Positions 45,426-57,183 of a stretch of DNA of 64,000 bases are shown here, one piece after another (position 1 is the first letter of the stretch; each line of letters begins with the position of its first letter). A program made the translations under genes and the position numbers. Location: NCBI GenBank assembly GCA_003255025.1, contig QANY01002785.1:404043-468042 (forward strand), written 5' to 3'. Below the pieces are notes generated by a model. That model was not told where the DNA came from. It saw only the letters and a program-made list of their open reading frames with translations, and did not search any database. The DNA is from Datisca glomerata. Taxonomy: Eukaryota > Streptophyta > Magnoliopsida > Cucurbitales > Datiscaceae.

Positions 45426-47640
45426 CCCTAATTTCATTTTTTACACTCCAGTTTCCCTTTCCCAGACTTGAACCCAAATTTTAGTCTCTACATCATTCTC
45501 CATTTTTCAAATGCACGAACAGTCTGGGTGCGATACGGCCATGGGGAAATAGAGGGGTTGGTTTTGTGGTTTGGTCTTTCTCCACGAACCCGTCTGGTTG
45601 AACAATATAAATGCGTTATTCAAGTTCGGTTCCAAAATATCTGAGTTTTCGAGCTGAAACTTTTCTAAACATATATAAAGGTACTAAAGTTGGAGAAACA
45701 TTTTTAGATGGTGGTGTCCTTATTAATATTTTAAATTATCTTATTTACCCATCAATTAATATGGTAGATCCTACATGTTTCCTATCAAAATTAATTAAGA
45801 TTTATCCTCATAAAATGAAATATATATTTTTTCCTATGATTTTTATATCATCATTATAAATTTTTCATTCATTGCTACATGAACACTAAATAATAAAAAA
45901 TTATCTCAATGCTACTTTGGTTCCCTTCCCTTGTAAGTCTCTACAATATCTCTCATTGCATTTTGTATTTTCATTTATCTTACCTTACTTTTGAATTGCA
46001 CTTATTTTTTAACTTCAAATTCATTAATTATAATATACTTTTTATTCCAATAAACTATGTCTTATCACTTGAGAAACTCTAGATTCAACATTAACCACTA
46101 ATTTAATTCACTAGAATATGTTTCACCGGTTAAGAAAGTTTAGGTTCATTATAGAAATCCTACTCAGAAAATATGAAAATATTTTTTCTTAGAATGCTTA
46201 ATTGAAATATTTGAAATATTTAAATAGTTATTTATATATAAAACTTCTAAGCAATTTAGGTAATTACGTGCAATGCACATGATAAAAGAATAGTATATTA
46301 AGAATCACATGAGATGAGAATCATTGTATGTATGATTTTATCCTATAATTCTAATATTCTAATATTAGTATTTTATCGTAATTGATAAGATGTAATTGGT
46401 TTACACATTTTCTCACATATACATTGAGTATGTCTACTCATTTTTACAATTGAATTTGAAGTGACATAATTTGCAATTCAATATACATAATTATATTAGA
46501 GTCCATCTATACATTGTCATTTTCGTTAGTTCCGGTTTCTGAATTTTTATCAAAATGCATACAATTGTGTTAAATACCATTTCATTTGCATAATAAATCC
46601 GGAATGAATTCCCCCTCTCTCTTACTCAATTACCCACCCAATAAGTCATCTACCTTTATGGTTTCCTTTAATTAAATTAGCTTTCATTAGCTAACTTTAA
46701 AAAAAAATTCTTCTTAATTATTACATTAGTCCGAACGGAATATAGAAAGGAAATGCAAGAGGACGTTTGTGTGTCATTCAATAGACAATTCATATAAAAA
46801 TTATATAATTATTATATAATTATGTATATATTAAATTTACTTAAAATTCGGATGAGTATGAAATTGGGAAACATTAACTTAATGACTTGAATGGTCATGG
46901 ATAGAAAAATGCAGATGGAGACAGTTTTTGAAGATGCCTCTATTTTTACTGTAATTGGCATTATCCTTACATTTTAAAGCTTATATCGACAATATTAAAA
47001 AAATTGTTTCTTTAGAAGGTATATATTTTACATTTTCTCAAGTAATTTATTCAAATGATTGATGTCTTTGATCTGATTGGTAAATTTGATGTTCATAAAT
47101 TTTAGAATTTTGTTCAATTTTTCTATTAATTATTTAATCTAATTTAGTAATGTAGTAATCTTCTCTTACTTCTTCAATTTTGTTTCACAAATTCCTTGTA
47201 GTAAGGTCCTATGTTATGCCTTGTATCATCATTCATTATTTTTTTGATTGAATATCGTAATTTTGTTAGGGATCATAAAGCTTCAGATATATAACTCTTA
47301 TATGTATTTTGGAGAAACTTGGAAGAATTGAACCGATTAGATCTTTAAAAAATAATTTGTCAAAAGAATGCAAAAATGAGAATAGGTAATTCGATTAATT
47401 GATGCATGTGTTTTCGCACGTGTACTATCTTCTATTGATTTTATACTCTAACAAATTGTTCAATTACTCGGATGTTTAGTTTAGGTTACGTACCCAATTT
47501 ATCTTAATTCATATATTTTTTATATAATAACATTTTGATGTTGTCAAATGAGTGAAATATTAAAATTATTTGAACACATGTAACGTACGTGATGTGCTAC
47601 TAGTATACTAAACGCCATCACTTTATAGCTCTATGCAATT
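45426..47640. other. No gene recognised (interior of CACTA-like block)
   Basis: AT-rich. A frame of 82 codons at 45611-45859 (plus) has no recognisable motif and is probably chance. The stretch 45460-45610 is GC-richer (CGATACGGCCATGGGG) and may be a captured fragment. Confidence 0.4.
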
Positions 47641-48120
47641 TCTCACCTAATATGTCCAATACTACGCCGTGTTCATTTGGGTATATACCGCAATATATAA
47701 CCTAAAAATTTGGGATTAGGGTTCATCTGCCTTACTCCAAAGTCGAATGGCACTCCCTAGTGCCTTCTCCAAAATCGTTGCCTTCCTCCTCTAGTCATCC
47801 TCCATTGTTGCATCTTTGCGTGTCAGATAAAAGTAAGTTTCATATGCTTCTGCCTTCTTGCTTATTCTTTCTCCTTCCTCCCTTCTTGCCTCTTTTCTCC
47901 TTCCTCTCTTCTTGCCACTCTTTCTCCTTCCTCCCTTTTGTGTTCTGCGTTCAAGATTTGGGATTAGGGCTTTCTCTCTCTCTTGCCTTCTTGCTTCTCC
48001 TTCCTCCCTCTTGCTTCTCTTTCTCCTTCCTCCCTTCTTGCTTCTCTTTCTCCTTCCTCCCTTCTTGCTTCTCTTTCTTCTTCCTCCCAGATGAGTTTTG
48101 CATTTAGGATTTGGGATTAG
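47641..48120 (+). repeat. Promoter-like leader and CT-rich 27-bp tandem repeat
   Basis: At 47690-47700 a TATA-like CAATATATAACC precedes a pyrimidine-rich leader. From about 47865, and most regularly at 48000-48090, a unit close to TCCTCCCTTCTTGCTTCTCT plus TTCTCCT is repeated three or more times. GATTTGGGATTAGGGCTTT occurs at 47956 and again at 48108. The open frames across it (Ser/Phe/Leu/Pro) are products of the repeat. Confidence 0.6.
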
Positions 48121-49285
48121 GGCTTTTACTGATGATTTGTAATATAAATTTGGTATTAGGGCTTTACTGATCTATAACTATTCGTAATACGAATTTCATA
48201 TTAAGGCATTTACTGATCTGCAACAATTTTCTAAGATATTGTCTTGGTATTTTTCTGATTCGTAAAATGAATTTCATATAGGATTTTCCAAGTTCATTTA
48301 TTGATCTGAAACGATTATCTACGTTTGGAGATTCAAAACATTTCTCTACCTTAGTGATCTAACACGATTCATTTAGGATTCTCATACATAAACAATTCCC
48401 TACATTTAAGATGCATGATTTTGTCTGATTTTCTGCCATTAGATATTGGTGATTAAATCATCGTGATTTTGTATGAGATTCACGATTTTTCTGCATTTAA
48501 GATTGAATTGCGCAAAAACTATCAGGTGCCGCAGAAACACAAGTCTCGGTTTGGTTTATATGAATTCCACACTTCAGTTCGGTAGATGGCCTTATCGAAA
48601 ATTTCAGTTTATTTTTTCTTAAATAATTGATCGAATTAAACCGTGAACACCCCTACTTTTTCGACGTTGTTTAATTTTAATTTTCTTCTATTTATATTGA
48701 TGTGCTAATTAATAATTAAGAAGATTGCGTCGCTTTGTTGATGGAAAAGAATTAAAATGGAAATAGTATTGAAGCATGACTTCAATAAAGTCTTTCATCT
48801 CCACAACCATTTTCTTTAATTTTTTATTGACCGCCACAACAATCAATTTATTTAGCTATGAAAGGAATAAGGAATGTAATTTTTTAGTCTCTTGATACGT
48901 ACAATTTAGGAATTCAAAACTCATTATCTTTGAAAAAAATGAACTTATTCAGTAATTTATTAATAAATTCATTATGAGAGTGTAAATGACCACCAATTAT
49001 CAATTACGAATTAATGTGTAAACAACAATCAAATACCTTTTTTGGCAGTCCTTATTATGAACATATTAATTGAAAGATCTTCAACAAAAATTAGTGAAAA
49101 GTCAAGCTTATTCATAAATAAGGGCATTAATGGAATTTGAAAATGTTTCTCCAGAATAGTGTCCTTTTATAGATGTTATAGATTTCCTTCATTTTGCTTT
49201 CCTTTTTATTTTTATAAGATGTGGTCGAAGCTACCCCCATTGCATATTTATGAATTCACTAAAAACTCATTTGATCATGTTTATA
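48121..49285. other. No gene recognised
   Basis: AT-rich; nothing supported beyond short repeats of GATTTG/TTAGGATT near 48120-48480. Confidence 0.4.
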
Positions 49286-49290
49286 CTGGG

Positions 49291-50065
49291 CATATTCCAA
49301 CCCAAAACCAACTGGTGTTAGGTGGAGTGGCCCAACATATATATATACAGTCAGATTCTCATTCAAAATCGATGTGTGATAACATCTCTTAACACCCCCT
49401 CCCCCACTAAAAGCGTGCCATGAGCTGGGAAGATACAGACTGAGATAGACAAAAGAGACTGAGCCTGAAGCAGGACATAATAAAACTCTGATACAATGTC
49501 AGATTCCAACCCAAAAGCAGTTGGCATTAGATGGAGAGACCGCGCTTGAAACAAGACAAAACCAAGCTCTAATACCATGTCATATTCTAACCCAAAACCA
49601 ATTGGTGTTAGGCGGAGAAATCTAATAGGTATATAAGCACAGGCAGATCCTCATCCACAGTAAATGTGGGATAACATCCCTTAACACTCTCTTCATGCGG
49701 AGCGTGCCATGACACGGGAAGGTACACGAAGACAAAGACAGACAGAGACTGAGCCTGAGGTAGGATAAAACCAAGCTCTAATACCAGGTCATATTCCAAC
49801 CCAAAATCAATTGCTGTTAGGTGGAGTGGCCCAACCGGTATATAAGCACTGTCAGGTTCTTACCCACAATCGTTGCGCCATAAACATCTCTTAACACGCC
49901 CCTCACGCGGAACATGACATGAGCTTGGCATGTATAGATAGAGACATACAGAGACACATACACGGATAGACATGGCACGTTTGATGACATGGAATATATG
50001 ACATGATTCCACCTGACATCAATTGATTTTGGATTGGAATCTGACATGACAAGCTCTGATGCATG
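49291..50065 (-). mobile_element. TRIM-like array (small LTR retroelement units in tandem)
   Basis: Related units start at about 49291, 49500, 49581 and 49790. Each has ATTCCAACCCAAAACCA, TTAGGTGGAGTGGCCCAA, TATATAAGCAC, a GATAACATCTCTTAACAC block and GAGCGTGCCATGAG. Between units the minus strand reads TGACATGGTATTAGAGCTTGG-like sequence: an LTR ending in TGACA followed by a tRNA-Met primer site (TGGTATCAGAGC family). Repeated LTR-internal-LTR-internal order is typical of tandem TRIM elements. The last unit is degraded (50030-50065) and the 49500 unit is shortened. There is no coding capacity. Confidence 0.65.
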
Positions 50066-50897
50066 GCTCTTACTTTAGCGCCTTTTATGGATATAAGACT
50101 GTTCTGGTTCACTTTCAAATTTAACTTTGAGTAACAGGGAAAGATACATTGGAGATAATCAAGTTTTAAGCTTTCATATGTATGATTTAAAATGAATCAA
50201 TATTTTTATCGCTGCACAATTTTGCAATCACTATTTTTATGTGCACCATTGATATTATATCGCTTTACACATATCGATTTTTAAACTGATTTTTAGTGTG
50301 TTTAGTTTGATATGTTTTTAGTAGATCTGAAAAGTTTTAACTTGATTCGGTTTTTATATAATGATATATGACATTTGAAATCTTCAAAGCCCATAACTGT
50401 TTTCTTATTTAATTGACTTGTTTCTTAAAATCGTCTTAGACTCAACTCAATAGTCGTGAAATAGGATTGAGACGCCCTAGCTACCAAGAGTTTTCTGGAC
50501 ATTTATGGTTTTTTTTGGTACCGTCATTCGGTTTTAAGGTTTCAGATTCATTTATAACAATATTTGTCACTGCAAGAATGTTTTCTTTCTGCGACAGGTT
50601 TTATAAACATGGAAATAAAGTTTTTATCATTTGATGATAAAAAGTGTAGACACATTTATGATAAGGATTCTCTGTCATAGAATGGCTTTTTATGACGGTT
50701 TTCCGTTGTAAAAGACAAAAAACCATTTTTATGCAAGATATTTCATGACGGGAAAAGTCCTCGTCAAAAGTGATTTTTATGCCCACTTTTCAGAAAATTC
50801 ATAAAGATGATGACCTATAGATATCAATGACAAAACCCTTACTAAAGGGTCTTTATGAGAGTTTCATACCTTCGTTAAAGTTGATATTGTAGTAGTG

Positions 50898-53100
50898 TAG
50901 ATTGAAAAAGCTAAGTCCAGAACCCTGCAGCTAAGTGTTCACTTGGGACGTCCTACAATTCTAACAGAATGGTAAAAAAATTGCAATGAATGGATAATAG
51001 ACAACATGATGCAAAGGACATCAGTTAACAATTTCTAAAATGCTTTGAGATACAGTTTCTCATTGATTTTAAAAGGAAAAAAGATTTGTGAACGCATCAG
51101 ACATAATCTCAAAATAACTACACGAATAGATGAAGCACGAAGCAGCATGAATTATGGATAAGAACACGGCTACACGTACAAGGGGACATTTTTATGAAAA
51201 GAATATGAAGTTATGGATAGTTTTTCCAACTGCTTCTTGGACAACATGAGACATGGACAATAGTGGTCTAATTGGTACAACATAACGTGGACGTTGAATA
51301 TTGAACCAAGCGCGACATGTGAAACTTAAGAATAAAAAACACAATTGTTGTTCACACATGCATCTATTGCTTGAATTCTGACAGTACAGTGTGGCTCTGA
51401 AAAGACTATTAATGGCTACAGTCATGTCAATTGATTGCCCAGGTCACGCTGTAGTTCTCAATAAACTAATCAGGTTCGTTGGTCGAACTTTGAATGGACC
51501 AGATTTTTACCCACGATTACATACAACCCAGGCTTATGTGGTTTAAAATGAGAGGATCCAAATACTAGGTGTTTGGCATATCCTTCCCAACACCCTGAAT
51601 GAGGAGACGTTGGGATACCAGCACTAGCCAGAACACAAATTTTTGACTAGTTTTGGTGGTAATAGATGGTTCTTATAATATTTAGTATAATACATAATAT
51701 TATTACTATACATTTTATTTTACATGAGATTTCAGACCATCAGTAACACACGGACAAGCGTGAGGAGGAATTGTATTGTTGATAAACATACTTGCTCGTG
51801 TGGCCGCAACGTCAGGGATTGATCTTTAGCATGCGAAACTTACTTGCAAGAAACTTTGTTCCCCTACTCAAGCAGCCCCTTGTTTCCTAATAGCAGTAGA
51901 ATTCAATTGCACTCACGTGAACAGAAGAGAAAAGATAGGAGGAAAGATTAGGGTGAATTGTTTTGAAAAAGGGGTAATATTTTCATTGATCAGTGTGGTG
52001 TAATTATACGTGGAGCAAAAGAGTAGGCGCTAGGGGAGATGGGACATAAAATTGGTATGGTACGAAGTAGTGGAGTAAAACTTGGGGCAACTTTTCAACT
52101 TGCATCAGCAGACATCCCCTCTAGCCTATAGCGCGAGTGTCTTGCACAAGCTTTCTGCTGGCCGTATGTTGAAGAACATGTGGTATCCAATCCAATCCAA
52201 CTCAGGTGCGGTGCGCGTGAAGCACGGTACGGTGGTGACTGGTGAAATCCCTTTTCTATTAAATAAAAGCCAATCTTTATCCATTCTCTCTTGTATTTGA
52301 GATTTTTATCATTCTTTGAGTGGTTATCTACCTACAATTCAAAATAAAATTAATTAATAAATAAATAATTGAAAATAGCCAAAATTAATTAAAAGTAACT
52401 AAGAAAATAAAATTAATAGTAAATTATTGTATGAAAATTATGTTCATCACAAGGCGTTCCAGGATGCCTTGAACAACAACTTCTTATATGATTATGTATC
52501 ATTGCAGCATATCTAAAGAGCTCAAGTGGAAGACTCGCAACACAATATTTCTTCTTCACGAAACGTTGTATGTAAATTGATTGTAAATAATTTTTCCCGT
52601 CTCATTCAAGATTAAGTGAAAAATATTGATAAGGATAAACTAATGTAAGAATTAATGAGGTAGAGTGAAATGGCGAAAGTCAGAAATGATGAGGAGTAGA
52701 TGCATTGTATCCTATATGTCTAAATTGTCTTGAATGTCTTATTTTTTTTAATACATTGACCTTATATAGACTTTCCTAGTTGCATAGATTTGATTAAAAT
52801 TATAAATATAAGATGAGACACTAATTAAATTCAGGGACAACACCCGTTCGTGGAGATCCTCTCTAATCGGTATGAGTTCATTTCTCTTTCTTATTTTTCA
52901 TCTATCTTGCTCAGCCGCCCATCAATCACTGCAACTTGACCATTTCATGTGGTTCCTAGCCAATCAGTCAGAGCCACTTGGTGGCTTGCTAATTTGTATT
53001 GTCCAGTCACTCAACTTACCTAATCAATCATGGTCACTCGATTGTCGGTCTGAACCCCTTTTCCTGTTCTGATGGTCTGTTCTGTCCTTGAGGTACTGTG
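50898..53100. other. Intergenic, no gene recognised
   Basis: One exon-like minus-strand stretch at 51480-51620 reads SAGIPTSPHSGCWEGYAKHL and then VFGSSHFKPHKPGLYVIVG, unusually balanced for this window but unidentified. 51192-51425 (minus) is open for 77 codons without a known motif. The rest is AT-rich. Confidence 0.4.
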
Positions 53101-53130
53101 ATGACCCCATTCTTGAAATGGTGGTTCCCG

Positions 53131-53340
53131 TTCTTGAAGTGATGATCTGTCATTCTCGAGATGTTGGTCTCGTCCATGAAGTGATGAACCTTCATTCTCG
53201 AGACGTTGGTTCCCGTTCTTGAAGTGATGATCTCCCATTCTTGAGATGTTGGTTCCCGTTCTTGAAGTGATGATCATCCATTCTCGAGATATTGGTTTCG
53301 GTTCTTGAAGTGATGATCATCTATTTATGAAGCATCTCGC
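53131..53340 (+). repeat. Tandem array, about 43-bp unit, five copies
   Basis: Units begin TTCTTGAAGTGATGAT at about 53131, 53173, 53216, 53259 and 53302, each containing CATTCTCGAGATGTTGGT and ending TCCCG or TCTCG. A diverged copy precedes at 53110. Open frames across it are artefacts of the repeat. Confidence 0.8.
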
Positions 53341-54470
53341 GACTTCAGTCCGCCATCTGTTTCTACTTTTTTGACATTTTCCGCGAATCCTAGGTAGGTC
53401 CCTTTGTCCACATGGCAGCGAATATTTTTACATGTTCAGTGGTAACGTGGAGGCACTTTACATAGTATGAATGATAAGGTTCTTTAGTATGAATGAAACA
53501 TAATATGGATGATAGTATCAAAAGATGGAAGCCAATAGGTCTCGCTGAAGTGACCTAAATTTATGACAGTTCTTTTATGCTTCAACAAAGGTATGCAAGG
53601 TCTGGAGGCTCTATCTTCATTCAAAAGTATTACTCAAACATGCAAACTGCGTTGACAGGATGTAAGCAAAGAAACTGGTCGTTCTTTCTGCGATTTTGTG
53701 TATGTAGGCGTCTTTAGCATGTTTCAGTATCAACATTGTGTAAAAGACAACAATACTACTTAGCCCAACAAAGAGGCCGGGCTTGGGTGACGAGGATGAC
53801 TATGAAGGAATATGCACTTGTAAATGGAATCGTGAAGCTAAGATATTCTGTCATTATCTTCTAGCTTTCATATGAACGATTTTCTTATCTACATGTACGT
53901 GTGATGAGTGAGTTTTGTTATCTATTGTTATAATTAGTTTAGGGTAAGGTGAAATCTTATTAATTAATTGTTTATTCTCCGCATCCACCCTCACTCTTAT
54001 CAAATTTTCTCGGAACTTAATTTTTTCTACTTCCCAATCAATCTATCCTCCATTGGCCCGACCCCAATTACATGCCTTAGACCTTATTTGGGACCCAATG
54101 ACTTTTAACTTTCTTTGCCGATACTAACAATGAAAGGATGGGCAAAAGGATCTTTAGATCATAGGATGACGGGATATGTCTACAAAATCCCAATCTTCAT
54201 TAGACTTCATGCGCAGTGCTACAATGGTTTTGGTTACCGACAATTCTTTTTTTCATTTTTTGATCACCATAATCGCGACTGGCAGAATATATGAGTTTCC
54301 TTTCAATTATGCCACCATGTAGTATTTTTTAAGTTGTAGAAATTGATCAAACAAGTGGCATTATTTTCAATTAAGATTACACAGAAACTGATTTTGAAAT
54401 TTCTAAAACATTTTTTTAGATTTCTTCTTCTTAAATTCTACATTCTTCAAAATATAATGTCTTTTTGTAG
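53341..54470. other. Intergenic, no gene recognised
   Basis: Short imperfect repeats of AGTATGAATGATA / AATATGGATGATAG at 53463-53520. No frame or motif supported. Confidence 0.4.
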
Positions 54471-54480
54471 GGGCACACTC

Positions 54481-54830
54481 TAATGCCAGGAAAATTTTTC
54501 CCGGCATTGATGTTGGGATTGATCCTGGCCGTTGGATCTAGCCAAGAGAATCTCAACCGCTGGTTTAAAACTCCCTCCCTTTTCTTTACAACCGGTCACC
54601 ATTCTCTCCCCCTCCCTTTTCTTTGAACAAAACTCATCACTCTCACTTCTTCCTTCTACGATCATCTCTATTTTTTCTCTCGAGCTCTCATCATGTCTTC
54701 AATCGAGTTCTCTTCATCACCTCTACAAGGTCGAATCCACCACCACTGAAAGCTCGCACACAGTAGCTTCCCTCAATGACTTCGATCAAGCTCGCTTCTC
54801 CAAGCTTTTTTCGTGATGTAGGGTTTTATT
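54481..54830 (+). promoter_or_regulatory. Putative promoter/leader zone of the Ulp1-type gene with a 27-bp palindrome
   Basis: 54482-54508 is a nearly perfect palindrome (AATGCCAGGAAAAT, then TTTTCCCGGCATT). Beyond it the sequence becomes pyrimidine-rich and gene-leader-like (CTCCCTCCCTTTTC, TCTCGAGCTCTCATCATG). The first recognised coding exon is 2.4 kb downstream, preceded by an acceptor AG, so a leader intron is likely. The open frame 54532-54816 is Ser/Leu-rich and not supported as coding. Confidence 0.35.
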
Positions 54831-57183
54831 TCAGTAAGTTCGAGAAACCTTCAAGCTTTTCTACCCTAGATCATTTTTCTTCATCTTGTTGGAGAAGTTT
54901 CTAGATTTGAATGTTTCTGATTTAAGGTTTTCCTTACGATTTGCCTTTTCCTCTTGTTGCGATTTGCATGTTTCGTGATTTATGGTTTCGTTAGTTTTTA
55001 GGTTTTCGTTAATTTTTGTTTATCTTCTCTTTATAGCTATTAATGTGACTCTAAGATTGACAGAATGCTTATTTTTTTACTGATTACAGAGTGTTTTCCC
55101 CTAGGGAACGAGTGCATTGGTTTGTAGTAGTCAAGTGCTTTGTTATAACAAAACTCATCCCATATGAATTGCATTTCCGATTAAGGCGGTAGATAAGAAG
55201 TACAATTTTTATTATTTTTAGGAGCATATGAGAGTGGATTTAGATTTCGTCGATATTATCTGTGAGTTCATAGATTGTTCATTTCACCTCTGTATAATTT
55301 CATCTTTATACACTCATTATATTATACTATTGGACTTGACATTGATATTTGACTGTTGGTCCATCGGAGAAAGTAAGTGTGAGATGTATCTACGAAACTA
55401 GTCGACTTTGGTTCTTCATAAGTTAAGGGGGGATAGAAAATCTGCTGAGTTATGGAATTTCTTTTGTTTTGATGGACAAACAAGAACAGAGGCTAAGTTA
55501 TGTAATTTCTTTTGTTTTTATCTGTTAGGCATGGAATTTTCTGTTGTGAGAACTTATTTTTTAAATGATAGTTCCTTCATGGCAGTCTCAATTCACTTAA
55601 AATTATCTTTTTACTTATTGATAATCAATACTGTAAATAGTTTCATTGGACACATTTCCAAGAGGCTCATTTTTACATGTTTGAGACTCATGATTTCATT
55701 TTATGCAACTAGTGTAAATTATGATTGTTGTGATAATAGCTATATCACCAACCATTGGCTTTCTATTTTAATACTACTTTTGCCTTTGTTCTTGAAGTCA
55801 AAACTTCTTTTTCCCCACATTTAGCTTCTTACCCTTATAGATGACTAAATGGGGTTTCCCATCTCGCCTAAAAAATCAAAGTAATAATAAGATTAATTTT
55901 CTCCGCTAGACCAATAGAATCCTAGTAAAATTTTAGGTCCAATCAGCGATATGATTTTGGTCCACTCCTATGATTATCAATATAAACTATTTATGTATTA
56001 CAATGACATTTTGTATAACGCTTCCTTACTTCATTGTTTTGGATTATTTTCATATCTTAATATTGCGGGTTGCTCTTGAGAAATAAGATTAATATTTTAT
56101 TATAGTTAGATTAGAATAGATTTATTTGAGAACATAACATGGGTTTGAAGTTGGATTTTCACCCAATTATAAATGTGTCTCCTTCATGCTCTTTTTTGGG
56201 TTATTTGGCATAGAAGGAATATAAGGTTTTTGAGGGGATTGAGAATCTTGTTTGTAAAGTCTTCTTTTTCTTCACTTGTATTTTTAAAGATTAGGTGGAG
56301 GTTCTATTCACTGGTTTGGATTTTGAGAAGGACTGGGTGAATAAATTACATGTTTTTTGTTCATATCAATCTCCTAGGTTGTAGTTACCCCGTCTCGGAG
56401 TTTTGTTTCTAATATATATCTTACTTGGCAAAAAATTATAAAAGTGTCTTCTTATTTTTTAGGTGAAACCTTTTGATTATTGAAGACTGGATGACATTGG
56501 CAAAGTTGGTAGTCATTTATTTACTTACGGAATGTGAACTCGTACAATAATTTTTATCTCAATATCATTAGCTTGAATTGGATTTACTTAATCAAATGGA
56601 ACTTGTTATGTTGTAAACTAGTTTATCATTTTTTGCCCTTATCATGTTTTTATACGAAATATTGTAGTTGGAAGGAGATATTACATGAGATCATTTTCTC
56701 ATGGAAACTATGTTATTTCATATGTTTGTTTGTTGCTAGATGAATACCATTGTACACGTTATCCTTCAAAAAATTGAATAAAATGGAAAGTCATACTTTA
56801 ACGAGAACTACATAATCAACGTCTTTTTTATATGATTATAGAGATTTGGACATTTATAGAGTTTTTAAGTAGCTTACCTATGTGGTGGAACTTTACTAAT
56901 ACGATTCTTTTAACAATATAAATTGTGACAAAACTTGGAGAAGAGTATGTTGCAACTACATCAACTAAGTTTCCTCCAATTAATTCGTTATCTAAAATAG
57001 TCATTGCATAAAACTGATTAATAACATAATAGGGGGAGATCTATACAAGAACATAACCTTGGTATGCCATTTTAACATTCTTACTAGATGATGTTCAATT
57101 CATTATAAATTAGTATCAGGGATAATCATGATAAAAAGATATTATCATATGACTAAATTTGATTATATTAACATATACTTCAG
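54831..57183 (+). other. Probable long leader intron / spacer, no coding exon recognised
   Basis: T-rich, intron-like sequence from the leader zone to the acceptor at 57181-57183 (CAG directly before ATG). The 138-codon frame at 55408-55824 is rich in Phe/Leu/Ser and looks like chance. No domain found. Confidence 0.4.

Larger units (their letters stand above)
45136..50897. mobile_element. Candidate CACTA-like element
   Basis: Left end CACTACTACAAAAATGCGAT (45136) with TGACAG/CTGTCA repeats to about 45350. Right end TATTGTAGTAGTG (50897), preceded by TGACGG, TGTCAT and GACAAAA motifs at 50640-50850. The terminal 11 bases are a perfect inverted pair, but the subterminal regions differ and the flanking trinucleotides (GCA left, TAG right) do not match. 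They may be ends of two elements. No transposase is visible inside; the interior holds a CT-rich array and a TRIM-like array. Confidence 0.4.

Noticed and set aside
47760..48107. 115-codon open frame rich in Ser, Phe, Leu and Pro
   Set aside because: Produced by the CT-rich 27-bp repeat; two overlapping frames are equally open and no domain is present.
53020..53277. 85-codon minus-strand frame with repeated FKNGNQRLENE-like blocks
   Set aside because: A shadow of the 43-bp tandem array, whose unit happens to lack stops.
53131..53340. CRISPR-like regular repeat array
   Set aside because: Units are contiguous without unique spacers, and the context is plant nuclear DNA.
55408..55824. 138-codon frame upstream of the Ulp1-type gene
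   Set aside because: Composition is that of T-rich intron DNA; no recognisable motif and no splice link to the HMG-like exon.
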